A stretch of DNA of 64,000 nucleotides from Marivivens sp. (GCA_024642115.1 JAHEBU010000013.1:1-64000); one strand, 5' to 3'; numbered from the stretch's first letter, positions 20,244-29,819 are shown. The notes: generated by a model from the sequence alone, not told the origin. Translations and numbers: made by a program.

Positions 20244-21266
20244 TCACCCCAGCTTGAACCGGGGGTCGAGCGCATCGCGCAGGCAATCCCCAAGCACGTT
20301 GAGCGCCAGAACCGTCACCGCAATCGCCACGCCGGGGGCCAGTGCCACCATTGGCCGGGAATAGAGCAGGGTCTGTCCGTCCTGAATGATTGTCCCCCAA
20401 CTGGCGTCGGGCGGCTGCACCCCGATCGACAGGAACGACAGCGCCGATTCTGTCACGATGGCCAGTGCCAGCAAGATCGGCACGAACACGATCAGCGTCG
20501 GCACGACGTTGGGCAGGATATCGCGCGTCAAAACCCGGTGCACCGGCATGCCGAGCCCGACCGAGGCCAGCACGAATTCGCTGTTGCGCAGGGTCAGCAC
20601 CTTGGACCGGACGGGCCGTGCCACATAGGGCACATAAATGACACCGATGATCCCGATGGGCAGGATCAGACTGCCCGATGTGACTGTAAACGGTCCGATG
20701 GAAAAGCTGCTGTTGAGCAGGACGATGGAAAGCGAAATGGCCAGCAGATAGACCGGAAACGCCCAGAGGACGTCCATGATCCGGCTGAGCACCATATCGA
20801 CGACGCCACCTGAAAATCCCGCGACGATGCCGATGACCGCCGACAGGATCAGGCAGATGACCGTCGCGGCCCCCGCAATGAACAGCGAATTGCGCCCGCC
20901 GTAGAGAAGCCGCGCGGCCACATCGCGCCCTTGGGTATCCGCCCCAAGCATATATTGCGTCGTCCATGTCGGGCCAATCGGTGACACGCCGAGGCCAAGC
21001 CCGGTGGTCGAGGGTTGCATGACCGCAACCTCAGCCCCGTTCAGCATTATCTTGCCGCCCAGATTGGACCGGAACGGATCGCTGCCGGCCAGCGACGCAT
21101 AAAAAGGGGCCAGTGCACACATCACGATGATGATCAGAAGGACCAGCGATGACAGGACCGCAGACCTGCTGCGCCTTAGGCGGCTGAGTGCGGTGGCCCA
21201 AGGGCCGCGCCCGCTCCTTTTTTCAGGAACGGGCGCGGAAGTCGTGGACGTCAATGCGTCCGTCAT
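20244..21266 (-). CDS. Dipeptide-type ABC transporter permease (DppC-like)
   Basis: This 340-residue permease has a cytoplasmic N-terminal tail of about 35 residues, one membrane segment (VLSSLVLLIIIVMCAL), a periplasmic stretch with MLGADTQGRDVAARLLYGGRNSL, and then the transporter bundle. LGMPVHRVLTRDILPN is its ATPase-contact loop. These are DppC/OppC features. It follows the binding-protein gene after 4 bp, and no hairpin separates the two, unlike the other importers in this window. Confidence 0.92.
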   Translation of the reverse strand: MTDALTSTTSAPVPEKRSGRGPWATALSRLRRSRSAVLSSLVLLIIIVMCALAPFYASLAGSDPFRSNLGGKIMLNGAEVAVMQPSTTGLGLGVSPIGPTWTTQYMLGADTQGRDVAARLLYGGRNSLFIAGAATVICLILSAVIGIVAGFSGGVVDMVLSRIMDVLWAFPVYLLAISLSIVLLNSSFSIGPFTVTSGSLILPIGIIGVIYVPYVARPVRSKVLTLRNSEFVLASVGLGMPVHRVLTRDILPNVVPTLIVFVPILLALAIVTESALSFLSIGVQPPDASWGTIIQDGQTLLYSRPMVALAPGVAIAVTVLALNVLGDCLRDALDPRFKLG

Positions 21267-21270
21267 GTCG

Positions 21271-22947
21271 TCACTGCACCCAGCTCATCGCCATGACCCA
21301 CTGGAACTGGTTCGAGAAGTTGAAATTCTGAACCCGCTTGGACAGGAAATCGACATGCTTTGGGGTGAAGAGGGGGGCCATCGGCGCCTGCTCCATCATC
21401 GCCTGGTCGATCTTGGCCCATTCGGCATTGGCAGCCTCGGGGTCGGTGACCGCCTGTGCCATTGCCGCCTGCATCCGGGCGTCGATGCCTTCGTCACAAA
21501 AGCCCGCGATATTGACCGACGAATCCGATCCGGGGTGGAACGACGCACAGGACAACAGGACGTTGAGGAAGTTCGAGGCCGCCGGATAATCCTGATACCA
21601 CTGCGAGATCGAGATCTGCACGTTGTTGTTGGTGTTCTGGATATAGGTGAACTGGATGTTGGACGAGATCGCCTTGACCGAGGCGTTGTAGCCCAGATCG
21701 GTCAGGACCGAGGCGATGTAGGTGCCCACGTCGCGGCTGACCACGGCGTCTTCGGTGATGACGGTGATGTCCATCCCCTTGGTCCCGGATTCGTCGACCA
21801 GCGCCTGCGCTTTTTCAAGGTCGGGCGCCGACCAGGTCGTGCCCGGGTCTTTGGTATACATGCAGGTATCCTCGTGTCCGGGGAAACCGGGCGGCAGGAT
21901 CTGGCAGACAGGCTGGGCGAGCACCTGCCCGCCGAAAATGCCCACCAGCGCGTTGCGGTCGATGGCATAGTTCAACGCCTGCCGGACGCGGACATCGTTG
22001 AACGGAGCGACGTTCACGTTCATCGGCGCATACCAGAACGCGGTCAGCGGATTGACGTGAACCTGATCGGCGTAGTTGGTGCCGATTTCGGCCAGACGGT
22101 CGGTCGGCGGCTGGTCGAACATCCAGTCGGCCTGTCCGTTCTGCACCGCCGTCACTTCGCCCTCATCGGTCAGGCCAAAGGCGTATTCGATGCTGTCCAC
22201 ATAGCCGTCGGGCTGGGCTTGTTCACTCCACTCGACAAAGTTGGGGTTGCGCACCATCACGAGGGAATCGTTGGGGTTATAGGTGGTGAACATATAGGCC
22301 CCGGTGCCGGGGATCGGTTCAACACCCACGTCCGTCGTCGGCGCCTCGGCGGGCAGGATGGCGGCGTGCGGCACGGCGATCTTGAAAAAGAATTCCGGGT
22401 CCGGGGCGACCAGATTGATTGTCACGGTCCCGGCGGCAGCGTCGCCGATCACCCCGCCTTCCAGCGTGCAGGTGGCCGGGTCGGCGATGCAGGCATCCGC
22501 CCCCACGATTCCGTTATAGAACGTACCCGAAGTTGGCGACGAGACTTTGAAGATACGCTGGAACGACGCGACCACATCATCGACGCCCAGATCGGACCCG
22601 TCCGAGAATTTGATCCCCTGACGCAGCTTGAACACATAGGTCTTGCCGTCGTTGGTCGCTTCGGGAATGGCCTCGGCCAGATCGGGGACCAGGACGGTCC
22701 CGTCGATCCCGTTGCCTTTCTGGAACGCGACCAGCCCGTCATAGACCGACTGATACAGCTGCCAGTATTGCAGGGTATAGTTGACTTGCGGATCAATCGT
22801 GCCACCCGCTGCGCGGGCCACCAGTTTGAGCGTGCCGCCCCGGTGGGCTGCCATGAGATCGGCCCGCGATTGGGCCGAGACAAGACTGGTGGTCGAGGCC
22901 AGCGCAAGTCCTGCGCCGAATAGGGTGAAAAGCGTTCTGCGGTTCAT
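21271..22947 (-). CDS. ABC transporter substrate-binding protein, SBP_bac_5 (DppA/OppA) family
   Basis: This 558-residue secreted protein begins with a signal peptide (MNRRTLFTLFGAGLALA ... VSAQS). The mature part has the large SBP_bac_5 fold: GGTLKLVARAAGGTIDP, then FKLRQGIKFSDGSDLGVDDVV, and DVRVRQALNYAIDRNALV. This family binds peptides but also many non-peptide compounds, such as opines, amides and metal chelates. It sits just after an alpha/beta hydrolase gene and opposite a molybdenum hydroxylase operon, so its ligand may be the substrate of that pathway. That link is inference. Confidence 0.9.
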   Translation of the reverse strand: MNRRTLFTLFGAGLALASTTSLVSAQSRADLMAAHRGGTLKLVARAAGGTIDPQVNYTLQYWQLYQSVYDGLVAFQKGNGIDGTVLVPDLAEAIPEATNDGKTYVFKLRQGIKFSDGSDLGVDDVVASFQRIFKVSSPTSGTFYNGIVGADACIADPATCTLEGGVIGDAAAGTVTINLVAPDPEFFFKIAVPHAAILPAEAPTTDVGVEPIPGTGAYMFTTYNPNDSLVMVRNPNFVEWSEQAQPDGYVDSIEYAFGLTDEGEVTAVQNGQADWMFDQPPTDRLAEIGTNYADQVHVNPLTAFWYAPMNVNVAPFNDVRVRQALNYAIDRNALVGIFGGQVLAQPVCQILPPGFPGHEDTCMYTKDPGTTWSAPDLEKAQALVDESGTKGMDITVITEDAVVSRDVGTYIASVLTDLGYNASVKAISSNIQFTYIQNTNNNVQISISQWYQDYPAASNFLNVLLSCASFHPGSDSSVNIAGFCDEGIDARMQAAMAQAVTDPEAANAEWAKIDQAMMEQAPMAPLFTPKHVDFLSKRVQNFNFSNQFQWVMAMSWVQ

Positions 22948-22977
22948 GTCTCTCTCCTGTCGGTGGGATCGGGCCTG

Positions 22978-23868
22978 TTACCGGCCGGTTTGGTTCAGAA
23001 ATTCGGTGACGGCGGCCAGACAGGCCTCTTTTTCTTCGACATGCGGCATGTGGCTGGAGTGGTCGAAGATTTGCCAGCGCACATCGGGGATGTTGTCGGC
23101 ATAGGGCTGGACGGTGGCGGGCGTGGCCTCGTCATATTTCCCCGAGATGAGGAAGGTGGGGACATTGATCGAATGCAGACGGTCGATAATCGTCCAGTGC
23201 TTGAGCGATCCGATGACGTGGAATTCGCTGGGCCCGTTCATGGTGTGATAGACGGTCGGGTCGGCGGCGATGGCGTCAAAGGTGCGCACGACCTCGGGCG
23301 GCATCGGCTGCACCCGGCAGACGTGCCTGGCATAGAATATGTCCGAGGCGGCGACATAGTCGGGGTGGTCTGTCGTTCCTGCCGCCTCGTGCGTGGTCAG
23401 CGCGTTCTGGACATCGGCGGGCAAGGCCGCCTTGAGCTTGTTGGCCTCTTGCACCCACAGCTCCATCGAGGCGGGAGAATCCGCGATGACCAGCGAAATC
23501 AACCCCTTGGGCCGCCGCACGGCAAATTCCGCCCCCAACATCCCCCCCCAGGATTGCCCCAGAACGTGATAGCCACCGCGCACCCCCAGATGGTCGATCA
23601 GGTTTTCCAATTCGGCGATAAAGAAATCCACGGTCCAGAAATCCGCCCCCTTGTCGGGCAGGTGGGTGGACCGGCCATTGCCGATCTGATCGTACAGAAC
23701 CACCGGCCGCCCGGTTTCGGCGATATCACCAAAGGCGAGCACATAGTCATGCGTGCATCCCGGCCCGCCGTGCAGGACGATCAGAGGCGGGACACTCGAC
23801 CTCAGGTCGCCCCGGACCATGTACCATGTGCTATAATCCCCAAACGGTGCGAGCCCTTCGGTCAACAT
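22978..23868 (-). CDS. Alpha/beta hydrolase, proline-iminopeptidase-like (S33)
   Basis: This 296-residue enzyme has the oxyanion motif HGGPG near residue 33, the nucleophile elbow GQSWGG, an Asp in SGKYDEATP and a His in HSSHMPH close to the C-terminus, which completes a Ser-Asp-His triad. Its layout matches proline iminopeptidases and L-amino-acid amidases, which cut N-terminal residues or amides from small substrates. No signal peptide is visible, so it is cytoplasmic. It is the first gene of the Dpp-type importer operon, which suggests that it processes the imported compound. Confidence 0.88.
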   Translation of the reverse strand: MLTEGLAPFGDYSTWYMVRGDLRSSVPPLIVLHGGPGCTHDYVLAFGDIAETGRPVVLYDQIGNGRSTHLPDKGADFWTVDFFIAELENLIDHLGVRGGYHVLGQSWGGMLGAEFAVRRPKGLISLVIADSPASMELWVQEANKLKAALPADVQNALTTHEAAGTTDHPDYVAASDIFYARHVCRVQPMPPEVVRTFDAIAADPTVYHTMNGPSEFHVIGSLKHWTIIDRLHSINVPTFLISGKYDEATPATVQPYADNIPDVRWQIFDHSSHMPHVEEKEACLAAVTEFLNQTGR

Positions 23869-23983
23869 GTTCTGCCCCCCGGCGAATGGTCGATTTTGTT
23901 ATGACGGACGATGACGCTGGGACCGTCAACTTCAAGGTCTATTCAGCACGTTTCTTGGATACGGCGCAATTTGGCGCAAAATA

Positions 23984-24000
23984 TGCTCATAATTTGAGCA
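23984..24000. promoter_or_regulatory. Palindrome TGCTCA-N5-TGAGCA upstream of the hydrolase/importer operon
   Basis: A perfect 6-bp inverted repeat with a 5-bp AT-rich spacer lies 116 bp upstream of the hydrolase start, in the 177-bp gap before the RraA-like gene. It shares the string ATATGCTCA with the candidate TetR operator at 11191-11210 but differs in spacing. It may be a regulator site; the regulator is unknown. Confidence 0.35.
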
Positions 24001-24045
24001 GATGCTTTTTGACGGTATCAAAATCGTCCTTTCTTTCTAGGACGG

Positions 24046-24534
24046 TCACGGGGTTAACTGGCGTGATGCGATCAGCACCGCATCGCCGTCGGCGTAAAGA
24101 TGGTCACCGGGCCGCAGGATCGCACCGCCAAAACCCAGCACGGTGTCACGCGCCGATCTGTCAGGGCCGGGCTGTTCTGCCCGTCGCGCCGTGGTCCCCA
24201 GCGCCCGCACGCCCAAGGCCAGCCCGTCGATCACGCTGCCGTCGCGGATCACCCCGTTCAGCACGACGCCCGCCCAGCCATTGGTCACGGCAATGCCTGC
24301 CAGCCGATCGCCCATCAAACCGATGCGCGCCGATCCCTGTCCGTCGACGACCAGAACCCGCCCCTTGCCCGGTTCGCCGAGCGCGGCAAGGACGGGCCGA
24401 TGATCCTCGAACACCAACAACGTGCTGATCGGACCGGCAAAGGACTGGTGCAGCCCGAAACTGTGCCACGCCACATCCAGCACCTGGACCGCGTCAGGAT
24501 GCGCATCATGCAGGTCGGCGGTGGACCATGTCAT
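24046..24534 (-). CDS. RraA-like / HMG-aldolase-like protein
   Basis: This 162-residue protein has the RraA fold signature GDRLAGIAVTNGWAGVVLNGVIRD at about residues 68-91, including the Arg-Asp pair that binds metal and oxo-acid in 4-hydroxy-4-methyl-2-oxoglutarate aldolases. Family members are either such aldolases/oxaloacetate decarboxylases or regulators of RNase E. The start is the ATG at 24534, which overlaps the stop of the M32 peptidase gene. As last gene of an importer/peptidase operon, an aldolase or decarboxylase role fits better than RNA metabolism. Which oxo-acid it uses is unknown. Confidence 0.78.
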   Translation of the reverse strand: MTWSTADLHDAHPDAVQVLDVAWHSFGLHQSFAGPISTLLVFEDHRPVLAALGEPGKGRVLVVDGQGSARIGLMGDRLAGIAVTNGWAGVVLNGVIRDGSVIDGLALGVRALGTTARRAEQPGPDRSARDTVLGFGGAILRPGDHLYADGDAVLIASRQLTP

Positions 24535-26030
24535 GCCAGCAGCGCCCCGACCTTGGTCGAAAGGTCCGTGATATAGGCGGCGGGGTCGAGAGGGCCGCCG
24601 GTGACCCGCTCCAGCGTTTCGGCGGGCGAGGAGGACCGACCGTGCCGCCAGACATTGTCCCGCAGCCAGCCGTGCAGGGGGGCGTAGTCGGCCCGGTCCA
24701 GCCCAGCCTTGATCGTGGGGTCCCCTGAGGCCTTGGCGAACAGTTGTGACGACATGATGTTGCCGAGCGTGTAGGTCGGGAAGGACCCGATGTAGCCGTG
24801 GCTCCAATGCACGTCTTGCAGGACGCCCTGCCGGTCGTCGGGGACGGTCACGCCCAGATAGCTGTTCATCTTGTCCGCCCAGAGGCCGGGCAGGTCGTCC
24901 ACCTCGATTTCGCCGATCATCAGCCCCGCCTCGATTTCCGAGCGCAGGATAATGTGCATGTCGTAGGTCAACTCGTCCGCCTCGACCCGGATCGTGCTGG
25001 GACGGACGGCGTTGACGGCGCGCCAGAAGTCATCCTCGGTCACTTCGGAGAGTTGATCGGGAAAGGTGGCGCGCAGGTCGCCGTAGTGCAGCGCCCAGAA
25101 TTGCCGCGACCGGCCCACCCGGTTTTCCCACAGCCGCGACTGGGATTCGTGCATCCCGAAACTGGCCCCTCCGACGGCATAGAGGTTGGACAGGTCAGTG
25201 GCAAAGACCGAGCGGGTGAAGGCCGGGTCGATCCCCTGTTCGTACATGCCATGCCCCGCCTCGTGCCACAGGGCAAAGAGCCCCCCCGGCAGCCATGTGT
25301 CCCGAAAGCGCGAAGTGATGCGCACGTCGTCGCGGGTAAAGCTGATTTCGAACGGATGCACCGTGTCGTCCAGCCGCCCGTGGGTCAGGTCGTAACCCAT
25401 CGCCTGCGCCATCCGCAGGCCAAATTTCCGTTGGGCGGCAATGGGATAGCTGCGCGTCAGGATGTCGGTGCGGGGCTGCGGTCCGTCGGCGGCAGCGCGG
25501 ATCAGGGGGACGAGGGCGGTCTTGAGCTGGTCGTAGATCGCGGTCAGCCGGGCATAGGTCATCCCCGGTTCATAAAGCTGGACCATCGCGTCATAGGGAT
25601 GCCCGCCGGTGCCGATGGCCGCCGCCACCTCGCGTTGCAGGCCGATCATCTGTTTGAGAACGGGCGCGTACCCGGCAAAGTCGTTGTCGGCCCGTGCCGC
25701 CACCCAGGCCGCGTTGGCGTGGGTTTTCAGTGACGCCATGTCCGAGATGATCTGCGCAGGGATCTTGCGCAGCACGTCGATTTCGGCGCGGGCCTGGGCC
25801 ACAGCGCGGGCCTCAAGCGGATCGTTGGTCTGGATGCTGTCCATCAGGTCGGCAAGCCGGGGATCGGTCGCCATGTCGCGGGCGATGTCGGTCAGCGTGG
25901 CGATCTGGTGGGCGCGGGCGGCGACACCTCCGGACGGCATGACTGTGCGGCTGTCCCAGTTGAGCAGGTTCAGCGTGCACAGAACATCGTTGATCCGCCC
26001 GATGGCGGTTTGAAAGGCGGCATAGGTCAT
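24531..26030 (-). CDS. M32-family metallocarboxypeptidase
   Basis: This 499-residue cytoplasmic protein has the zinc motif HEAGH at residues 256-260, and the second family motif, HESQSRLWEN, about 28 residues later supplies the third ligand. Length and helical character fit thermostable carboxypeptidase 1 (M32), which removes C-terminal amino acids from short peptides. The start at 26030 overlaps the upstream ATPase stop by ATGA; an extension of about 40 Pro/Arg-rich residues further upstream lies inside that ATPase gene and was rejected. Its presence inside a Dpp-type importer operon argues that the imported substrate contains a peptide-like bond. Confidence 0.92.
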   Translation of the reverse strand: MTYAAFQTAIGRINDVLCTLNLLNWDSRTVMPSGGVAARAHQIATLTDIARDMATDPRLADLMDSIQTNDPLEARAVAQARAEIDVLRKIPAQIISDMASLKTHANAAWVAARADNDFAGYAPVLKQMIGLQREVAAAIGTGGHPYDAMVQLYEPGMTYARLTAIYDQLKTALVPLIRAAADGPQPRTDILTRSYPIAAQRKFGLRMAQAMGYDLTHGRLDDTVHPFEISFTRDDVRITSRFRDTWLPGGLFALWHEAGHGMYEQGIDPAFTRSVFATDLSNLYAVGGASFGMHESQSRLWENRVGRSRQFWALHYGDLRATFPDQLSEVTEDDFWRAVNAVRPSTIRVEADELTYDMHIILRSEIEAGLMIGEIEVDDLPGLWADKMNSYLGVTVPDDRQGVLQDVHWSHGYIGSFPTYTLGNIMSSQLFAKASGDPTIKAGLDRADYAPLHGWLRDNVWRHGRSSSPAETLERVTGGPLDPAAYITDLSTKVGALLA

Positions 26031-27028
26031 GGAGTGGCTTTCGCAGGAAGGGTGTCCAGATGGCAGGCGGCCAGATGCCCGTCGCCGCGGGGCCGCAGCG
26101 CGGGGATTTCGGTGCGGCAGCGGTCCATCGCAAGGGGACAGCGGGTGTGAAACAGGCACCCCTTTGGCAGGTTGATGGGGCTGGGCAGTTCGCCCCGAGC
26201 GGCCACGGTGCGGGTGCGGCGGGACGGGTCCACTTCCGGAGCGGCCCTGAGAAGCGCGTCGGTATAGGGGTGTTGGGGGGCTGCGAAAATGGACGAGGTC
26301 GGCCCGTATTCGACCACCTTGCCCAGATACATCACCGCCACCCGGTGCGAAATGTGGCGCACCAGCCGCAGGTCGTGGGCGACGAAAACGACGGTCAGGT
26401 TCAGCCGGTCCTGCAATTCCAGCAGCAGGTTGACCACCTGCGCCTGCACCGAGACGTCGAGGGCGGACACCAGTTCGTCGGCCACCAGAACCTCGGGTTC
26501 GACCGACAGGGCGCGGGCAATGCCGATCCGCTGGCGTTGCCCGCCGGAAAATTCGTGCGGATATTTGTCGGCGGCATCGGGGGGCAGGCGGACAAGCCCG
26601 AGGAGTTCACCGATGCGGGTCTCGATCTGTGCCTTGGGGCGCATGGAATGGACGCTTAACGCTTCGGCCAGGATCTGGCGCACGGTCATGCGGGGATTGA
26701 GCGAGGAATAGGGGTCCTGAAAGATCATCTGGACGCGCCGGTTGAACGTGCGCCGGGCAGGGCCGTTCAGCGTGCCGATGTCCGTCCCTTCAAACAGGAC
26801 CTTACCGCTGTCGCAATCGTGCAGGCGGACGAGGCAGCGGGCGAGCGTGGATTTCCCGCAGCCCGATTCCCCCACGATGCCAAGGGTTTCGCCCTTGATG
26901 ATATCAAGGCTTACGCCGTTGAGCGCATTGACCGCCAGCCGGTGCTGACCCCGAAGCCGGGACAGGACCGACTGGGTGACCGGGAACCGTTTGCTGATGT
27001 CGGTCGTGGACAGGATCACGTTTGTCAT
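26027..27028 (-). CDS. Dipeptide-type ABC transporter ATPase (DppF-like), second importer
   Basis: This 333-residue ATPase has Walker A GESGCGKST, Q-loop IFQDPYSSLNP, signature FSGGQRQRIGIARAL and Walker B VLVADELVSALD. The Walker B segment reads ADELVSALD rather than the usual ADEPVSALD; the catalytic Glu is kept. The C-terminal cysteine tail (GCLFHTRCPLAMDRC) is that of oligopeptide transporters. It overlaps both neighbours by ATGA. Confidence 0.92.
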   Translation of the reverse strand: MTNVILSTTDISKRFPVTQSVLSRLRGQHRLAVNALNGVSLDIIKGETLGIVGESGCGKSTLARCLVRLHDCDSGKVLFEGTDIGTLNGPARRTFNRRVQMIFQDPYSSLNPRMTVRQILAEALSVHSMRPKAQIETRIGELLGLVRLPPDAADKYPHEFSGGQRQRIGIARALSVEPEVLVADELVSALDVSVQAQVVNLLLELQDRLNLTVVFVAHDLRLVRHISHRVAVMYLGKVVEYGPTSSIFAAPQHPYTDALLRAAPEVDPSRRTRTVAARGELPSPINLPKGCLFHTRCPLAMDRCRTEIPALRPRGDGHLAACHLDTLPAKATP

Positions 27029-28017
27029 GCCAGCACCGATCCCGCTGCCAGAACGGCGTCTGAATGATGGCAGGCGACTGCGCGGTCGGGGCCAAGCGGC
27101 CTCAGGTCAGGTCGCTTTTCCCGGCAGATATCGCTTGCGAACACACAGCGCGGGTGAAAGGCGCAGCCGTTGGGAATTGACGCCAGCCCCGGCGGGGTGC
27201 CTTCGATCGACAAAAGCATGCTGCGTTCGGTGCCCGACCGGGGGATCGACCCCAAAAGGCCGCGCGTATAGGCGTGCATGGGGCCGCGGAACACGTCTGT
27301 CACCGTGCCGGTTTCCACGATCCGACCCGCATACATCACCGCCATCCGGTCGCAGGTCGCGGCCACGACACCCAGGTCATGGGTGACGAAAACCACGCTC
27401 ATCCCCAGATCGTCGCGCAGATCCAGCAGCAGGTTCAGGATCTGGTCCTGAATGGTCACGTCCAGCGCGGTGGTGGGTTCGTCTGCCAAGAGCAGTTTGG
27501 GGTTCGAGGCAAGGGCGATGGCGATCATTGCCCGCTGCCGCATTCCGCCTGAAAACTGGTGCGGGTATTCGTCCAGCCTGCGGGCCGCATCTGGTATGCC
27601 GACGATATCGAGCAGTTCGCGGGCGCGGGCCGCGCGCCCGGAGCTGTCCAGATCGGTGTGCGCCTTGAGGTTTTCTGTTATCTGTACCCGGATCGGCAGA
27701 ACCGGGTTAAGCGCCGTCATGGGCTCCTGAAAGATCATTGAAATCTGCCCGCCGCGTACCTTGCGGATGGCTGTGTCTGACATGCCGACCAGATCCTGAC
27801 CTTGCCAAAGGACCACCCCGTCAATTGTCGCCCCATAAGGCAGAAGGCGGGTGAGCGAGCGCAGGGTCACGCTTTTGCCCGAACCGCTTTCGCCGACCAG
27901 ACCGAAAATCTCGCCGGGCCTCACATCGAAGCTGACCTCGTTCACCGCCGTCAGAACGCCGCGCGGGGTGTGGAACCGGGTAGAGAGTTTTTGCACGGAC
28001 AGAAGGGGAGCGGTCAT
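27025..28017 (-). CDS. Dipeptide-type ABC transporter ATPase (DppD-like), second importer
   Basis: This 330-residue ATPase has Walker A GESGSGKSV, Q-loop MIFQEPMTALNPV, signature FSGGMRQRAMIAIAL and Walker B LLLADEPTTALD, and ends with the Cys tail GCAFHPRCVFASDIC. I chose the start at 28017 from the overlap with the upstream permease stop. It pairs with the DppF-like ATPase immediately downstream. Confidence 0.92.
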   Translation of the reverse strand: MTAPLLSVQKLSTRFHTPRGVLTAVNEVSFDVRPGEIFGLVGESGSGKSVTLRSLTRLLPYGATIDGVVLWQGQDLVGMSDTAIRKVRGGQISMIFQEPMTALNPVLPIRVQITENLKAHTDLDSSGRAARARELLDIVGIPDAARRLDEYPHQFSGGMRQRAMIAIALASNPKLLLADEPTTALDVTIQDQILNLLLDLRDDLGMSVVFVTHDLGVVAATCDRMAVMYAGRIVETGTVTDVFRGPMHAYTRGLLGSIPRSGTERSMLLSIEGTPPGLASIPNGCAFHPRCVFASDICREKRPDLRPLGPDRAVACHHSDAVLAAGSVLA

Positions 28018-28844
28018 TTGCGGGCCCTCATGACTTCGGCCAGGCCGTCGCCCAGCAGGGAAAATCCGAGTCCGGTGAGGATGATGGCAAAGCCCGGAAA
28101 AACGCTGATCCACCAGGCGGTGGACATGAAATTCTTGCCGTCCGCAATCTGCACGCCCCATTCAGCGGCGGGCGGCTGCGCCCCCAGTCCAAGATAGCCA
28201 AGCGACGATCCCAGCAGGATGGCCAGTGCCATGTCGGTCATCCAATAGACGACGGCCGGCGTGATCGCGTTTGGCAGCAGGTGCCGAAAAATGATCCGCA
28301 GATGGGTGTAACCCATCGCCCGGCCCGCGTCGGCATAGTCGAGCCGTTTTTGCACCTTGATCTCGGCCGCGATGATCCGGGCGTAAAACACCCAGCCCAC
28401 GACGCTGACCGCGATATACATGTTGATCAGCCCCGGCCCCAGCACCGACACGATGGCGATGACCAGCACGAGGAAAGGAAAAGTGATGATCGCATCGACA
28501 AGGCGGCCAAACAGGGCCTCGACCCGGCCGCCGACATAGCCGACCAGCGCCCCGATTATGGTGCCAAACGAAAAGGCAAAGACGGTGGCGAAAATGGCGA
28601 TCTGCATGTCGACCCGGTACGCATGAATGATCCGGCTGAGCACATCGCGCCCGAAGTTGTCGGTGCCAAAGGGGTGTGCCATGCTCGGTGCCTGATTGAG
28701 CGCGCCGTAGTCAAAGGCGAGCGGATCGTAGGGGGCAAAGGCGGCGGGGAACAGGGCGAGGATCAGGCTGATCCCGAGGATCGTGCCGCCGATGATGAGC
28801 GGGCGCGGCAGCCGTGTCAGCCGGATGCGGGGCAGGGCAGTCAT
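28014..28844 (-). CDS. Dipeptide-type ABC transporter permease (DppC-like), second importer
   Basis: This 276-residue permease is compact for a DppC. It has a short cytoplasmic N-terminus, the first helix (LIIGGTILGISLILAL), the periplasmic motif HPFGTDNFGRDVLSRIIHAYR and the ATPase-contact loop AGRAMGYTHLRIIFRHLLPN. The C-terminal segment ends in GDGLAEVMRARK. It is chained by ATGA to the DppB-like permease and to the DppD-like ATPase. Confidence 0.92.
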   Translation of the reverse strand: MTALPRIRLTRLPRPLIIGGTILGISLILALFPAAFAPYDPLAFDYGALNQAPSMAHPFGTDNFGRDVLSRIIHAYRVDMQIAIFATVFAFSFGTIIGALVGYVGGRVEALFGRLVDAIITFPFLVLVIAIVSVLGPGLINMYIAVSVVGWVFYARIIAAEIKVQKRLDYADAGRAMGYTHLRIIFRHLLPNAITPAVVYWMTDMALAILLGSSLGYLGLGAQPPAAEWGVQIADGKNFMSTAWWISVFPGFAIILTGLGFSLLGDGLAEVMRARK

Positions 28845-29779
28845 CGCGCCACCCTCGGGTCCAGATAGGCCTGCAACAGGTCGGTCAGCAGGAATGTGAC
28901 CGACACCAGCACGGCCAGCGCGATGGTCAGCCCCTGAACGACCGGGTAGTCGCGCCCATAGATGCTGTCGACCATCAGCCGCCCCGCGCCGGGGATAGCA
29001 AACACCGTTTCGGTGATCACCGCCCCGCCCAGAAGCGTGCCGATGGACAGGCCGAACAGGGTGACGGTGGAAATCAGCGCGTTGCGCAGGACGTGGCGGA
29101 TCAGGATCAGGCGGGGGGCCAGCCCCTTGGCCCGGGCAAAGCTGACGTATTCCGCATCGACCACGCCGATGATCGCCGCCCGCAGATTGCGCATCAGTAT
29201 AGCGGAAAGGCTGAGCGCAAGTGTCGTGGCCGGCAGGATCAGGTGATAGAGCCGGTCGAAAAACGTGTCCCCGTAGCCGCCCACCGGGAACCAGTGCAGT
29301 CTTGCGCCAAAGACCGTAAGCAGGATCAGGCCAAGGTAGAACACCGGCATCGACAGGCCCACCTGAAACGCGCCGCGGATGGCATTGTCGGCCAGTTTGT
29401 CCCGCCGCAGGGCCGCGACAAAGGCCAGCGGCACTGCCAGCAGGACGGAGATCAGCGCGGCCAGCAGCGTGAGCGCCACAGTGATCGGCAACCGCTGTGC
29501 GATAAGTTCGGTCACAGGGCGTTTGAGCACGATGGAATTGCCGAAATCGAGGCTCATCACCGATTTCACGAACAGCCAGAACTGCACCCAGATCGGCTGG
29601 TCGATGCCCAGTTGCCGGTTGATCCGCGCGATGTCGGCATCCGTTCCTCGGTCGCCCAGAATGGCGCTGGTCGGATCGCCAGGCAACAGCCGCACCAGCA
29701 CGAACACGACGATCAGGATAAAGATCAGCGTCGGGATCAGTTGCAGCAGGCGGCGGACGATGAATTCGGTCAGGGGCAA
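28841..29779 (-). CDS. Dipeptide-type ABC transporter permease (DppB-like), second importer
   Basis: This permease of about 312 residues has the DppB N-terminal helix (LIPTLIFILIVVFVLVRLLPGDP), the QLGIDQPIWVQF periplasmic segment and the loop EYVSFARAKGLAPRLILIRHVLRN. The start is uncertain because no ATG is available near the first helix. I place it at a TTG (29779) with AAAGG eight bases upstream; a TTG at 29818 would add 13 residues and runs into the hairpin that follows the binding-protein gene. Confidence 0.88.
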   Translation of the reverse strand: MPLTEFIVRRLLQLIPTLIFILIVVFVLVRLLPGDPTSAILGDRGTDADIARINRQLGIDQPIWVQFWLFVKSVMSLDFGNSIVLKRPVTELIAQRLPITVALTLLAALISVLLAVPLAFVAALRRDKLADNAIRGAFQVGLSMPVFYLGLILLTVFGARLHWFPVGGYGDTFFDRLYHLILPATTLALSLSAILMRNLRAAIIGVVDAEYVSFARAKGLAPRLILIRHVLRNALISTVTLFGLSIGTLLGGAVITETVFAIPGAGRLMVDSIYGRDYPVVQGLTIALAVLVSVTFLLTDLLQAYLDPRVAR

Positions 29780-29819
29780 GGGATAAACCTTTGGGACAGC
29801 ATCGGGTCGGACAAACAAA

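Noticed and set aside
21127-22923. A 598-codon open frame on the plus strand
   Set aside because: It is antisense to the binding-protein gene at 21271-22947, which has a signal peptide and SBP_bac_5 motifs. The antisense translation is rich in His, Arg and Gly, as usual for such shadows.
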